The notes beneath the pieces are model-generated. The model was not told where the DNA came from. It saw only the letters and a program-made list of their open reading frames with translations, and did not search any database. This document shows positions 1-6,104 of a DNA stretch of 22,737 nucleotides, one piece after another. Numbering within the stretch: the stretch's first letter is position 1; every line of letters starts with the position of its first letter. This stretch comes from Bryobacterales bacterium (lineage in GTDB: Bacteria; Acidobacteriota; Terriglobia; Bryobacterales; Bryobacteraceae), in NCBI GenBank assembly GCA_003132865.1, contig PKYZ01000863.1, positions 1,271 to 24,007 of the forward strand, given 5' to 3'. A program made the position numbers and the translations under genes.

Positions 1-20
1 CGGTAATCTTCGGGATACAT
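1..20 (-). CDS. gcvH: Glycine cleavage system H protein, N-terminal start only (partial)
   Basis: Only the first six codons are in the window, reading MYPEDY on the minus strand. This matches the usual start of GcvH, the lipoyl carrier protein of the glycine cleavage complex. The ATG overlaps the TAA stop of gcvT by one base (TAATG), which implies translational coupling, and gcvT followed by gcvH is a common gene order. The call rests on context and a very short peptide, and the rest of the gene lies outside the window. Confidence 0.6.
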
Positions 21-1123
21 TATTTGGCTCGTTTGTAGAATGGCGTTTCCACGGTGACCGCGGCCACCGGCTGGCTGCGAATGACTACCTCGATGGCGCG
101 GCCGATGCGGGCCTCCGCCACGGGCAAATAACAAAGACCGATGTTCTTGTTCAGGGCGGGCGCGGGCGATCCGCTGGTTACCCAACCGGCCGGCGCGCCG
201 TCCACCAGCACTTCGTAACCGTCGCGGCCGATGCCGCGGCCGCACATCTCGAATCCGATGAGCTTGCGCTGGATGCCCTGTTCCTTCTGCTTCACCAGCG
301 CGGCGCGGCCGGCGAAATCGCCTTTGTCGAGCTTCACGATCCACCCCAGGTCGGCTTCCCACGGCGTGATGGAGGCGTGGATTTCGTGGCCGTAGAGCGC
401 CATCTTGGCTTCCAGGCGCAGCGTGTTGCGCGCGCCCAGGCCGCAAGGTTTGATACCGAACTCCTTGCCGGCGTCCAGGATTTCGTGCCACAGGCGCGGA
501 CCTTCCGCGGGCGCGATGTAGATCTCGTAGCCGTCTTCGCCGGTGTAGCCCGTGCGCGCGATGCGGGCCGGCGTGCCCGACACGGTGCCGTCGGTGAACC
601 AATAGTAACGGATGGCGGCCAGGTCGGCGGCGGTGAGCTTCTGCAGCGTGGCGCGCGCGTTGGGACCCTGAATGGCGATCTGCGCGTAATCGTCGCTCGA
701 CAGGCGGACCTGGGCGTCGAAGCGGTTGTGCGCACGGATGTGCTCGAAGTCTTTTTCCTGATTGGAGGCGTTCACGCACAGGAAATAGTGGTCGTCGGCG
801 ACCTTGTGTACCAGCACGTCGTCGACGAATCCGCCGTGTTCGTAGAGCAGGCCCGAGTAGTGAATTTGGCCGGTCTTGAGGCGGCCGGCGGCGTTGGTGG
901 TGACGTAATCGGTAAGCAGCAGGGCCGCAGGGCCCGTGATGTCGATCTCGCCCATGTGGCTGACATCGAACACACCCACGCTCTTGCGAACGGCGAGGTG
1001 TTCTTCGACCAGTGAGGTGTACTGGACGGGCATGTCCCATCCGCCGAAATCCACCATTTTGGCGTTCATCGAGCGATGGGCGGCGTTCAGGCAGGTGGCT
1101 TTTAGCCGAGCGGTGGCGGGCAT
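20..1123 (-). CDS. gcvT: Aminomethyltransferase (glycine cleavage system T protein)
   Basis: GcvT transfers the one-carbon unit from the aminomethyl-lipoyl group of GcvH to tetrahydrofolate and releases ammonia. It acts in the cytoplasm as part of the glycine cleavage system. The protein is about 367 residues, normal for the family. Visible family signatures include VDFGGWDMPVQY near the N-terminus, GVFDVSHMGE around residue 50, ARTGYTGEDGYEIY near residue 190 and the C-terminal TPFYKRAK. I chose the ATG at 1123 because the sequence from there matches family starts; an adjacent in-frame TTG at 1126 is also possible. There is no clear Shine-Dalgarno sequence. A TACAGT hexamer (1138-1133) lies nine bases before the ATG. 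The gene runs into gcvH with a one-base overlap. Its 5' end is copied twice farther upstream (1744-1803 and 2596-2668). Confidence 0.97.
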   Translation of the reverse strand: MPATARLKATCLNAAHRSMNAKMVDFGGWDMPVQYTSLVEEHLAVRKSVGVFDVSHMGEIDITGPAALLLTDYVTTNAAGRLKTGQIHYSGLLYEHGGFVDDVLVHKVADDHYFLCVNASNQEKDFEHIRAHNRFDAQVRLSSDDYAQIAIQGPNARATLQKLTAADLAAIRYYWFTDGTVSGTPARIARTGYTGEDGYEIYIAPAEGPRLWHEILDAGKEFGIKPCGLGARNTLRLEAKMALYGHEIHASITPWEADLGWIVKLDKGDFAGRAALVKQKEQGIQRKLIGFEMCGRGIGRDGYEVLVDGAPAGWVTSGSPAPALNKNIGLCYLPVAEARIGRAIEVVIRSQPVAAVTVETPFYKRAK

Positions 1124-1188
1124 CAAACTGGTACTGTAGCAACGGGCCGGGGGGGTGTCAAACCGTGCGCATGGCAGTCATGGCAGTC

Positions 1189-1413
1189 TCATCGGTACGA
1201 CTTTTCAGAGCGAAGCAGCGACTACCGGATTCTCTTTACCGCCGATCGGCGGAACACACCTCGCCACTCGACGCCTTTCAGCGCTTTCACATTTCCTTCG
1301 AACGGATCAAATGCCATCTGCGTGAGTGTACGCGCGACGCGCTTCTGAATGCCTTTTGGTAAGCCGCGCAGATCGCGCTCAGCGTCTTCGGTGAGTTCAC
1401 AGGCCCAGGTCAT
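1189..1413 (-). pseudogene. RelE/ParE-type toxin, broken near its C-terminus
   Basis: The start MTWACELTEDAERDLRGLP and the segment GNVKALKGVEWRGVFRR are typical of RelE/ParE-fold mRNA interferases. The ATG at 1413 lies inside the antitoxin gene (17-base overlap), the usual coupled arrangement. After GVFRR the frame reads SAVKRIR and stops at 1222-1224. Past that stop the same frame continues SLLRSEKSYR and stops again at 1189, and this resembles the normal family C-terminus. The missing strand, normally of the form GDYRILFT, is not on this strand, but the opposite strand reads DYRILFTADRRN at 1220-1255. This suggests that a short segment of the gene has been inverted. The toxin is presumably inactive as read. 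The family call is from motif recognition only. Confidence 0.7.
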
Positions 1414-1696
1414 GCTTGACCCTGGGCCATGGCCTGGTCTTCCCCGCCTCAACCTGCTTCATGGCGTGCCGCACCTTCTTCGCGTCCGCAGCCGTCAACG
1501 TGTCACCGGAATCAACGGGCTTTCTAGGCTTCATGGCCACGCGGCCGTTCTCGGCCGTCACCTCCATAAGGTCCCCTTCTGCCAAGGCGAGCGCGTCGAA
1601 GATTTTCTTGGGGATGACAACCTGGCGCCTCTGGCCGATGCGGCTCACAGCGCTGGTTGGTGCAGTCCTTTCCGCCTGGATAGTTCTGCTAGGCAT
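1397..1696 (-). CDS. AbrB/SpoVT-family antitoxin
   Basis: A 99-residue protein with a swapped-hairpin AbrB-type DNA-binding core at about residues 17-55: SRIGQRRQVVIPKKIFDALA followed by GDLMEVTAENGRVAMKP. Such proteins bind their own promoter and neutralise the cognate toxin. A basic tail with VRHAMKQVEAGK follows. The gene precedes and overlaps the RelE-like toxin at 1189-1413, so the two form a TA operon with the antitoxin first. Its ATG is 12 bases after the stop of a short leader ORF (1709-1789) derived from a copy of the gcvT 5' end. It may therefore be expressed from duplicated gcvT start signals. No strong Shine-Dalgarno sequence is visible. Confidence 0.85.
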   Translation of the reverse strand: MPSRTIQAERTAPTSAVSRIGQRRQVVIPKKIFDALALAEGDLMEVTAENGRVAMKPRKPVDSGDTLTAADAKKVRHAMKQVEAGKTRPWPRVKHDLGL

Positions 1697-1708
1697 GCTT
1701 TCAGCTTA

Positions 1709-1789
1709 TCAGCTTGCCGGCTTGTCGGAATCGAAAGAGCGATAGGCGGCGTTCAGGGAGGTGGCCTGCAGCGCAGCGGTGGCGGGCAT
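1709..1789 (-). other. 26-codon leader ORF made from a gcvT N-terminus copy
   Basis: From the ATG at 1789 the minus strand reads MPATAALQATSLNAAYRSF, against MPATARLKATCLNAAHRSM in gcvT. It then runs into unrelated residues and ends with TGA and TAA just before the antitoxin ATG. The match covers about 18 codons, so this is a diverged duplicate of the gcvT translation start. Whether it is translated as a leader peptide is inference. Confidence 0.55.
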
Positions 1790-1803
1790 CAAACTGGCGC
1801 TGC
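1744..1803. repeat. Second copy of the gcvT 5' end
   Basis: This stretch matches 1079-1138 (gcvT codons 1 to about 18 and the bases just upstream) with scattered substitutions. Both carry GGTGGCGGGCATCAAACTGG on the plus strand. Together with the original it brackets the AbrB/RelE-like module as a direct repeat. The similarity ends just beyond the bases upstream of the ATG. Confidence 0.8.
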
Positions 1804-1879
1804 ACGGGAACGACAGATATCAACATCGCCGATGCCATGACGATGCGATACTCCCCTCGGCGATTAGTGAGTTCAGGTC

Positions 1880-1907
1880 TTTGATTTGTATGGACAAAGG
1901 GTATACG
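1880..1907 (+). promoter_or_regulatory. Possible sigma70-type promoter for the BrnT/BrnA-like pair
   Basis: TTTGAT at 1880-1885 and TATACG at 1902-1907 are separated by 16 bases, upstream of the toxin ATG at 1937. The match to consensus is moderate and this is a weak prediction. Confidence 0.3.
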
Positions 1908-1936
1908 CTAGAGAATAGATGCCGGGGCCCACAAAA

Positions 1937-2222
1937 ATGCCTTTCGATTGGGACCAAGCCAACACGGAACATATCGCGCGCCCCACCGCGTAACGCCCGC
2001 TGAGGCCGAGCAGGTTATTTCCGGGGCCTCTCTCTGCCGATCGAGACCGAGGACCGAGCGGTGAGGAACGGCACACCGAGTTGGGCCAGACCGACACAGG
2101 GCGGGTTGCTCGTAGTGGTATGGACTTGGCGGCGACGACGGATTCGTGTGGTGACCGCGTTCCCGGCGAATCGAAGGTGGCGCGCACTGTGGCGCCGCTT
2201 CAAGGGAGTTCAGGATGCCTAG
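1937..2222 (+). pseudogene. BrnT-like toxin gene with two frameshifts
   Basis: Reading from the ATG at 1937 gives MPFDWDQANTEHIAR. A one-base frame change near 1982 then gives HRVTPAEAEQVISG, and a second near 2026 gives LPIETEDRAVRNG, then GGLLVVVWTWRRRRIRVVTA and a C-terminus ending at 2222. Joined, these make about 95 residues with the features of a BrnT/DUF4258-type RNase toxin: an FDWD start, a HxVTPxEAE helix and a VVVWTxRxxRIRVVTA strand. Each frame change is equivalent to one lost base and falls in a C or G run (CCCC, GGGG). The stop overlaps the start of the antitoxin at 2215, as expected for toxin-first BrnTA operons. As written the gene cannot give a full protein. Confidence 0.65.
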
Positions 2223-2547
2223 GAAGAAACTGTCGGAGACCCGAAGCGAGGCTGAAGAGGCTCGTTGGTTCGAGGAGAATCAGGAACGGCTGCTGAAGCT
2301 GTTCGAGCACGCCGAGAAAGAAGGTTCGCTACGTGTCGGCGGGAAGAGCATCGGCATCACGTTATCCAAAAAGACGGAGGCGTTGCGCAAGCCGCCCTCG
2401 CAGAAGGTCATGCTGCGGATTCCCCTGGACGATCTGGATCGCGCGCGGCGTCAGGCGGCCCGCAAAGGGATCGGCTACCAGACCTACATCAAGATCCTAC
2501 TGCGGGAGGGCTTGGATCGAGAGGGGCGCGTCCGGCATCGAGCATAG
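2215..2547 (+). CDS. BrnA/CopG-like antitoxin
   Basis: A 110-residue protein. The N-terminal half is charged and helical (EEARWFEENQERLLKLFEHA). The C-terminal part has the ribbon-helix-helix pattern SQKVMLRIPLDDLDRARRQA followed by KGIGYQTYIKILLREGLDRE. This layout fits antitoxins that follow BrnT-type toxins: the N-terminal region neutralises the toxin and the RHH part binds operator DNA. The start overlaps the end of the broken toxin gene by eight bases. The antitoxin is intact although its toxin is frameshifted, a state selection tolerates because a lone antitoxin does no harm. Confidence 0.8.
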   Translation: MPRKKLSETRSEAEEARWFEENQERLLKLFEHAEKEGSLRVGGKSIGITLSKKTEALRKPPSQKVMLRIPLDDLDRARRQAARKGIGYQTYIKILLREGLDREGRVRHRA

Positions 2548-2595
2548 GCAGGTGTTCTCCGCGCGATCATGCGGCCGCGCACGCTCGCTCGTAGG

Positions 2596-2668
2596 CACGG
2601 CGCGTATCAAACTGGCACTGTCGCAGCCGGGTTAATGGCGTCAAGCGGTGCGCGCGCCGCAAGGCGCA
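2596..2668. repeat. Third, more diverged copy of the gcvT 5' region
   Basis: The minus strand reads GACAGTGCCAGTTTGATACG, against TACAGTACCAGTTTGATGCC at gcvT. The similarity extends upstream over about 40 bases (GCGCACCGCTTGACGCC against GCGCACGGTTTGACACC). The ATG of gcvT is ATA here. With the copy at 1744 it brackets the BrnT/BrnA-like pair. It is more diverged than the second copy and so may be older. Confidence 0.65.
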
Positions 2669-2672
2669 TAAT
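2667..2672 (+). promoter_or_regulatory. -10-like element for a probable leaderless transcript
   Basis: CATAAT lies exactly six bases before the ATG at 2679 and there is no Shine-Dalgarno sequence. Transcription would then start at about the A of the ATG. No convincing -35 element is seen. Confidence 0.4.
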
Positions 2673-2678
2673 CTGGGC

Positions 2679-2915
2679 ATGCCGCGAAACCCTGCCGAAG
2701 GCAGGGCCGCGCTCGCCGACTCGCTGCTCGATAGTCTCGATGCCGAGGTGGACGCGAATGCGGAGGAAGCATGGCGGGATGAGATCTGTCGGCGTATCCA
2801 GGAAATCGATGGCGGCGCGGTTACGCTGATTCCCTGGCGTGACGCGCAAAGCCGTTGCGGGCCCGTCTTCAGCGGTAACGAAGCAGGACCGAACTGCTTT
2901 ACACTTAAGGCATGA
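2679..2915 (+). CDS. Addiction-module antitoxin of the unstable-antitoxin type (PF09720-like)
   Basis: A 78-residue protein with the family core EGRAALADSLLDSLDAEVD, then EEAWRDEICRRIQEIDGG and VTLIPWRDA. Members are short antitoxins paired with RelE/ParE toxins. The usual N-terminal helix (about 10 residues) is missing, and the C-terminus after IPW is unlike the family, so the gene may be a trimmed relic. No RelE/ParE gene follows. Instead its stop overlaps the HicB start (ATGA at 2912-2915), so it is now the first gene of a three-gene operon with hicB and hicA. Its ATG is six bases after a CATAAT element. Confidence 0.65.
   Translation: MPRNPAEGRAALADSLLDSLDAEVDANAEEAWRDEICRRIQEIDGGAVTLIPWRDAQSRCGPVFSGNEAGPNCFTLKA
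2900..2905 (+). promoter_or_regulatory. -10-like element directly before hicB
   Basis: TACACT lies exactly six bases before the hicB ATG at 2912, inside the end of the preceding gene. This would give hicBA its own leaderless transcript besides read-through from 2679. Confidence 0.4.
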
Positions 2916-3100
2916 CGGCTCGCTACATTTATTGGCAAGATGGCGATCAATGGCTCGGGTACCTAGAAGAATTTCCCGATTACCACACGCAGGGCGAGAG
3001 CTTGGAAGATCTTCAAGACCACCTCAAAGATCTTTTTGACGACTTGACAAGCGGCGCAGTGGCGGGGGTGCGGAGAGTGGCGGAATTGGCGCTACTTTGA
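2912..3100 (+). CDS. hicB: HicB-family antitoxin
   Basis: A 62-residue protein of the short HicB type, a partial RNase H-like fold that binds and blocks HicA. The diagnostic run is YWQDGDQWLGYLEEFPDYHT followed by QGESLEDLQDHLKDLFDDL. There is no C-terminal DNA-binding domain, so autoregulation would need another factor or the pair itself. It starts within the stop of the upstream antitoxin gene and its own stop overlaps the hicA TTG (TTGA at 3097-3100). This tight overlap indicates coupled translation. Confidence 0.85.
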   Translation: MTARYIYWQDGDQWLGYLEEFPDYHTQGESLEDLQDHLKDLFDDLTSGAVAGVRRVAELALL

Positions 3101-3273
3101 AGCAGCAGGATCTGATCCGCCGTCTGGCCGAGCGCGGATGCGTGCTGGTGAGGCACGGAGGGCGGCATGACTGGTACCGCAACCCACGCACTGGAGTGTC
3201 ACAGCCCGTGCCGCGACATAGCGAGATCAACGAAAATCTGGCCAAGCACATTCTGAAGAAGCTGAACGACTGA
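3097..3273 (+). CDS. hicA: HicA-family mRNA interferase toxin
   Basis: Starting at a TTG at 3097, the frame encodes 58 residues beginning KQQDLIRRLAERGCVLVRHG and continuing GRHDWYRNPRTGVSQPVPRH, then NENLAKHILKKLND. The double-stranded RNA-binding-like fold, the active-site His in GRHDWY and the VPRHxEI motif of HicA are all present, so the toxin looks intact. No ATG is available, so the TTG is the likely start, coupled to the hicB stop. A method that ignores TTG starts would miss this gene. It converges on the minus-strand gene at 3283, ten bases away. HicA cleaves mRNA when HicB is limiting. Confidence 0.85.
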   Translation: MKQQDLIRRLAERGCVLVRHGGRHDWYRNPRTGVSQPVPRHSEINENLAKHILKKLND

Positions 3274-3282
3274 CGCACCCCG

Positions 3283-5130
3283 CTACCAGATATACTCCTT
3301 CGCCACGCCCCGCTTATCATACCCATCCAGCACGTGCACCACGCGGATCTTCTTCAGCGCGACTGGTGAAAGCTGGCCGATCGGTATATAAATAATCGTC
3401 CGCCCGAAGCGCGCCGCGATGCCGCGGAAGACCGACCGCGGCGGCTTGGCCGCGACATACACCACGAACCGCTCGAGCGAATAATCCAGCCCCGCGAGAA
3501 GCAGGCGCTCGGGCTTGCTCTCGGCGAAATCGTAATCCGGGTCCTGCCAAACATCGAACATGCGGCGCGCCGGCAGGCTCATCAGGAAGCCGCCGTACTC
3601 GCCGCGCCCGATGCCCGGCCCCACTAGGTTGTCGAACGGAAACGTCGAGTAGAACGCCATGTCCGATTCGTTCTGGTGCTCGCCCAGCCACGTAGTCATG
3701 TAATAGTAATGGTTATCGCGATCCTCGTCGAAGATCACGATCACCGAGCCCACCTCGCCGGCTATCTTCTGAAACTGCCGCACGTAGATCTTGCCTTCGT
3801 GCCAGTTGCGAATGGTTTCGCGCAGATCGATGCCATCCAGCAGCGAGGTGGTGAACGGCTCGGTGCGCGCGCGTTCCTCCGAAAGAATGCCCTTGCCTTT
3901 CTTCTTCAAAAAACGCCCGTAATCCTCGATCACCAGGTCTTCCGGCGGGTACGAGCAGATGCTGTTGCCATCCAACTGCGTGGCCCATTCGCCGGGAACC
4001 TTCTCCTTTTTGCGCGGTTTCAATCCCACCGGACGCAGCCGCCGCTTGACGCTCGGCAGCCTGCGCCGCAGCCGGATCCGTTTGGTGTCGAGCCACACCT
4101 CCTCGCCCGAGATCTGCACGGTCTCCAGATCGCTGGCGGTCTTCTGCGGCGGATAGCGGCCGGCCGTTTCCCAAACCTCCCAGCCGTAGTTGTCGTCCAC
4201 GATGCTGCGCGCGGCCACCGTCAAGTCGAATATGCCGGGCATCAGCGCATGATCGGCCAGCGCCAGGTTGCGCGCATAGCGGGCCAGCAGCCGCCGCTGC
4301 CAGTGCGCCACCCGCTCGCCCGTGTTCACTTCGTAGCTCTTCTCCGCGTCGCGGTAGAGCGCGAGTTGCGCGTGACGCCGGTCGATCAGGTTAGCGTCCG
4401 CCAGTAAGCCGCGGAACTGCTCGTAGCGATATTGCAGATACGGATACTCGATGGTGATCTCGGCGAGCGAATCCGGATGCGGATTGAGCACCCGCACGCC
4501 CTCGCGCCGCAGACGGGACATGGGCTGCGCTTGCGGCTCATCCATGGCGTCCAGCACGGGGTCCAGCAGATTCAGCGACACCACCACCAGCACGCGCGCC
4601 AGCGGGTCGCAACCTTGCAGCTTCCAGGCGATGCCGCCGGCGTGCCGCGCGATTTCGTCCGAGCGCTCCTGCGGGTAGACGCGGTAAGCTTCCACGTATT
4701 TTTCGTAGCCGATGTGGCGGATCGAATATGGGTCCGGGTAGGCGTCCTTCAGGTGCGGGCGCTCGCCCGAGTCGGGGTCGGCGAAGACCACATCTGCGCC
4801 CGTCTCCCGCGCCGTGCGGATGGCCTCGACAAATGGATCGACCGGCTCGACCGGAACGTAGATGGCGCGCTCGGCGTTCTCCTGCGCGGCGGTCTCGTCC
4901 GGATAAACAATGACGGAAATCTCCGGCAGGCGCGCCACCGCGCGCACATAATGTTGTTGCAGCGTGATGGGCAGTTCCAGCGCGACCACTTGCGGCCTGT
5001 CGCGCAGGATCCCCCGGCGCACTTCGATGGCAAACTCCAGGCGCCCCGGCACCACCGGCAGGTAGGTGAAGCGCCCGCGCCGCAAACTGCCCGGATCGGG
5101 CAGATCAGGAAGTCCGATTTCCCCGGGCAT
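3283..5130 (-). CDS. Conserved 615-residue protein of unknown function, partner of a MoxR-like ATPase
   Basis: I cannot assign a function. The first 120 residues contain a strand-helix pattern around PQVVALELPITLQQHYVRAV and ISVIVYPDE, which loosely recalls the start of TraB/TIKI-superfamily proteins, but the His expected there is not obvious. The middle is rich in Arg and Tyr, with a very basic patch at about 355-385. The C-terminal part looks highly constrained: LDGIDLRETIRNWHEGKIYV, then VIVIFDEDRDNHYYYMTTWL, GEYGGFLMSLPARRMFDVW and YIPIGQLSPVALKKIRVVHV. No signal peptide or membrane span is visible. The start overlaps the end of the AAA+ gene by 26 bases, so the two are almost certainly co-translated and act together. 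MoxR ATPases usually pair with VWA proteins; no VWA motif is seen here. Confidence 0.75.
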   Translation of the reverse strand: MPGEIGLPDLPDPGSLRRGRFTYLPVVPGRLEFAIEVRRGILRDRPQVVALELPITLQQHYVRAVARLPEISVIVYPDETAAQENAERAIYVPVEPVDPFVEAIRTARETGADVVFADPDSGERPHLKDAYPDPYSIRHIGYEKYVEAYRVYPQERSDEIARHAGGIAWKLQGCDPLARVLVVVSLNLLDPVLDAMDEPQAQPMSRLRREGVRVLNPHPDSLAEITIEYPYLQYRYEQFRGLLADANLIDRRHAQLALYRDAEKSYEVNTGERVAHWQRRLLARYARNLALADHALMPGIFDLTVAARSIVDDNYGWEVWETAGRYPPQKTASDLETVQISGEEVWLDTKRIRLRRRLPSVKRRLRPVGLKPRKKEKVPGEWATQLDGNSICSYPPEDLVIEDYGRFLKKKGKGILSEERARTEPFTTSLLDGIDLRETIRNWHEGKIYVRQFQKIAGEVGSVIVIFDEDRDNHYYYMTTWLGEHQNESDMAFYSTFPFDNLVGPGIGRGEYGGFLMSLPARRMFDVWQDPDYDFAESKPERLLLAGLDYSLERFVVYVAAKPPRSVFRGIAARFGRTIIYIPIGQLSPVALKKIRVVHVLDGYDKRGVAKEYIW

Positions 5131-5941
5131 AGCGTAGCGCTTCTTCCCCCAGCGTTTGCAGGATGGCCGTCTCCAGCGCCTCGGTTTCGTGCGTCTTCTG
5201 CGTGGCCAGGCTCTTCAGTTTGATGGCGAAGCGTCCAATGTTGATGCCATCGCGCACCGTATAGCGCTCGTCGGCCGCGTGCGCCTGCTGCAGGAACTCG
5301 GTCACGTAAGTCAGGATGCGCTCCTCGGCGAACGGCAGGTTCTCCTTCAGGATCTGATACTCTTCGTCGCGCTCCGGAAAGTCGATCAGAATCTGCGGCT
5401 GCAGGCGCGAGTGAATGTATTCGGGCAGCTCGAACGTGGAAGCATCGTCGTTCATGGTGGTCACGATGCGGAACTGCGCATGCGCTTTGATCTTGATGCC
5501 CGCCACGATGGACTCCACATACCGGCGGTTATCGAGCAGCGGCGCCAGGCTGGCCCAACTCTTCTCGCTCATGCGATTGCCTTCGTCGAGAATAGCGATG
5601 CCGCCGCGGATCATAGCCGTCACCAGCGGCGAGGCCACGTAGCGCAGCCGGCCTTGACCTTCGATCACCGGCGTCACCAGCAGATCCTCAGGGCGCGTAT
5701 CCATGGTGGCTTGCAGGATGTAGACTTCACGGCCCATGCGCTTGGCCGCCGCATAAGCCAACGTGGTCTTGCCCACGCCGGGCTTGCCCAGCAGCCGCGG
5801 GTGCATAGGCAGATCCTGCTCGCTCACAACAAGCCATGCCGCCAGCAACTGGCGCATGAGCTCTTCCTGTCCCACCCAGCGTACGGGCAATTCGTCCGGA
5901 TGCGCCAGGTGCAGTGTGACGCCTTCGATCTCGACAGTCAT
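5105..5941 (-). CDS. MoxR-like AAA+ ATPase
   Basis: A 278-residue ATPase. Walker A is GKPGVGKT at about 52-59, Walker B is IAILDE at 115-120, sensor 1 lies in VTTMND (N164) and an arginine finger is likely in HSRL (R179). The segment between Walker A and B (EDLLVTPVIEGQGRLRYVAS) is the MoxR-type insert. MoxR proteins act as chaperone-like ATPases that remodel or assemble partner complexes. It is the first gene of a two-gene operon with the overlapping 615-residue protein, which is its probable substrate or co-factor. The ATG at 5941 begins MTVEIEGVTLHL and has no clear Shine-Dalgarno sequence. A TATAAT lies 36 bases upstream. Confidence 0.9.
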   Translation of the reverse strand: MTVEIEGVTLHLAHPDELPVRWVGQEELMRQLLAAWLVVSEQDLPMHPRLLGKPGVGKTTLAYAAAKRMGREVYILQATMDTRPEDLLVTPVIEGQGRLRYVASPLVTAMIRGGIAILDEGNRMSEKSWASLAPLLDNRRYVESIVAGIKIKAHAQFRIVTTMNDDASTFELPEYIHSRLQPQILIDFPERDEEYQILKENLPFAEERILTYVTEFLQQAHAADERYTVRDGINIGRFAIKLKSLATQKTHETEALETAILQTLGEEALRYARGNRTS

Positions 5942-5977
5942 ATCTGGCTATATTATCGTTCTTTGTGGGGAAGGATA

Positions 5978-5983
5978 ATTATA
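5978..5983 (-). promoter_or_regulatory. Candidate -10 element for the MoxR operon
   Basis: The minus strand has a perfect TATAAT 36 bases before the ATG at 5941. No good -35 element is visible at the right distance (TTCCTT-like only). The rest of 5942-6104 shows no gene. Confidence 0.4.
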
Positions 5984-6104
5984 GGCCCCTCGAAGAAAAG
6001 GAAGCAGTCCACTTGCCGGCGCTTTAAAGTCATGGCGGTCGCGCCCGCGAACCAGTCTCCGCAAGCGTGACGGAGCCGTACGCGTGGACCCGGGCCGCCC
6101 GCTG

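Noticed and set aside
4432..5223. Plus-strand open frame of 263 codons opposite the 615-residue gene
   Set aside because: It is antisense to a gene with clear motif-like conservation and crosses the operon overlap. The composition (His, Arg, Gln rich) is typical of a shadow frame.
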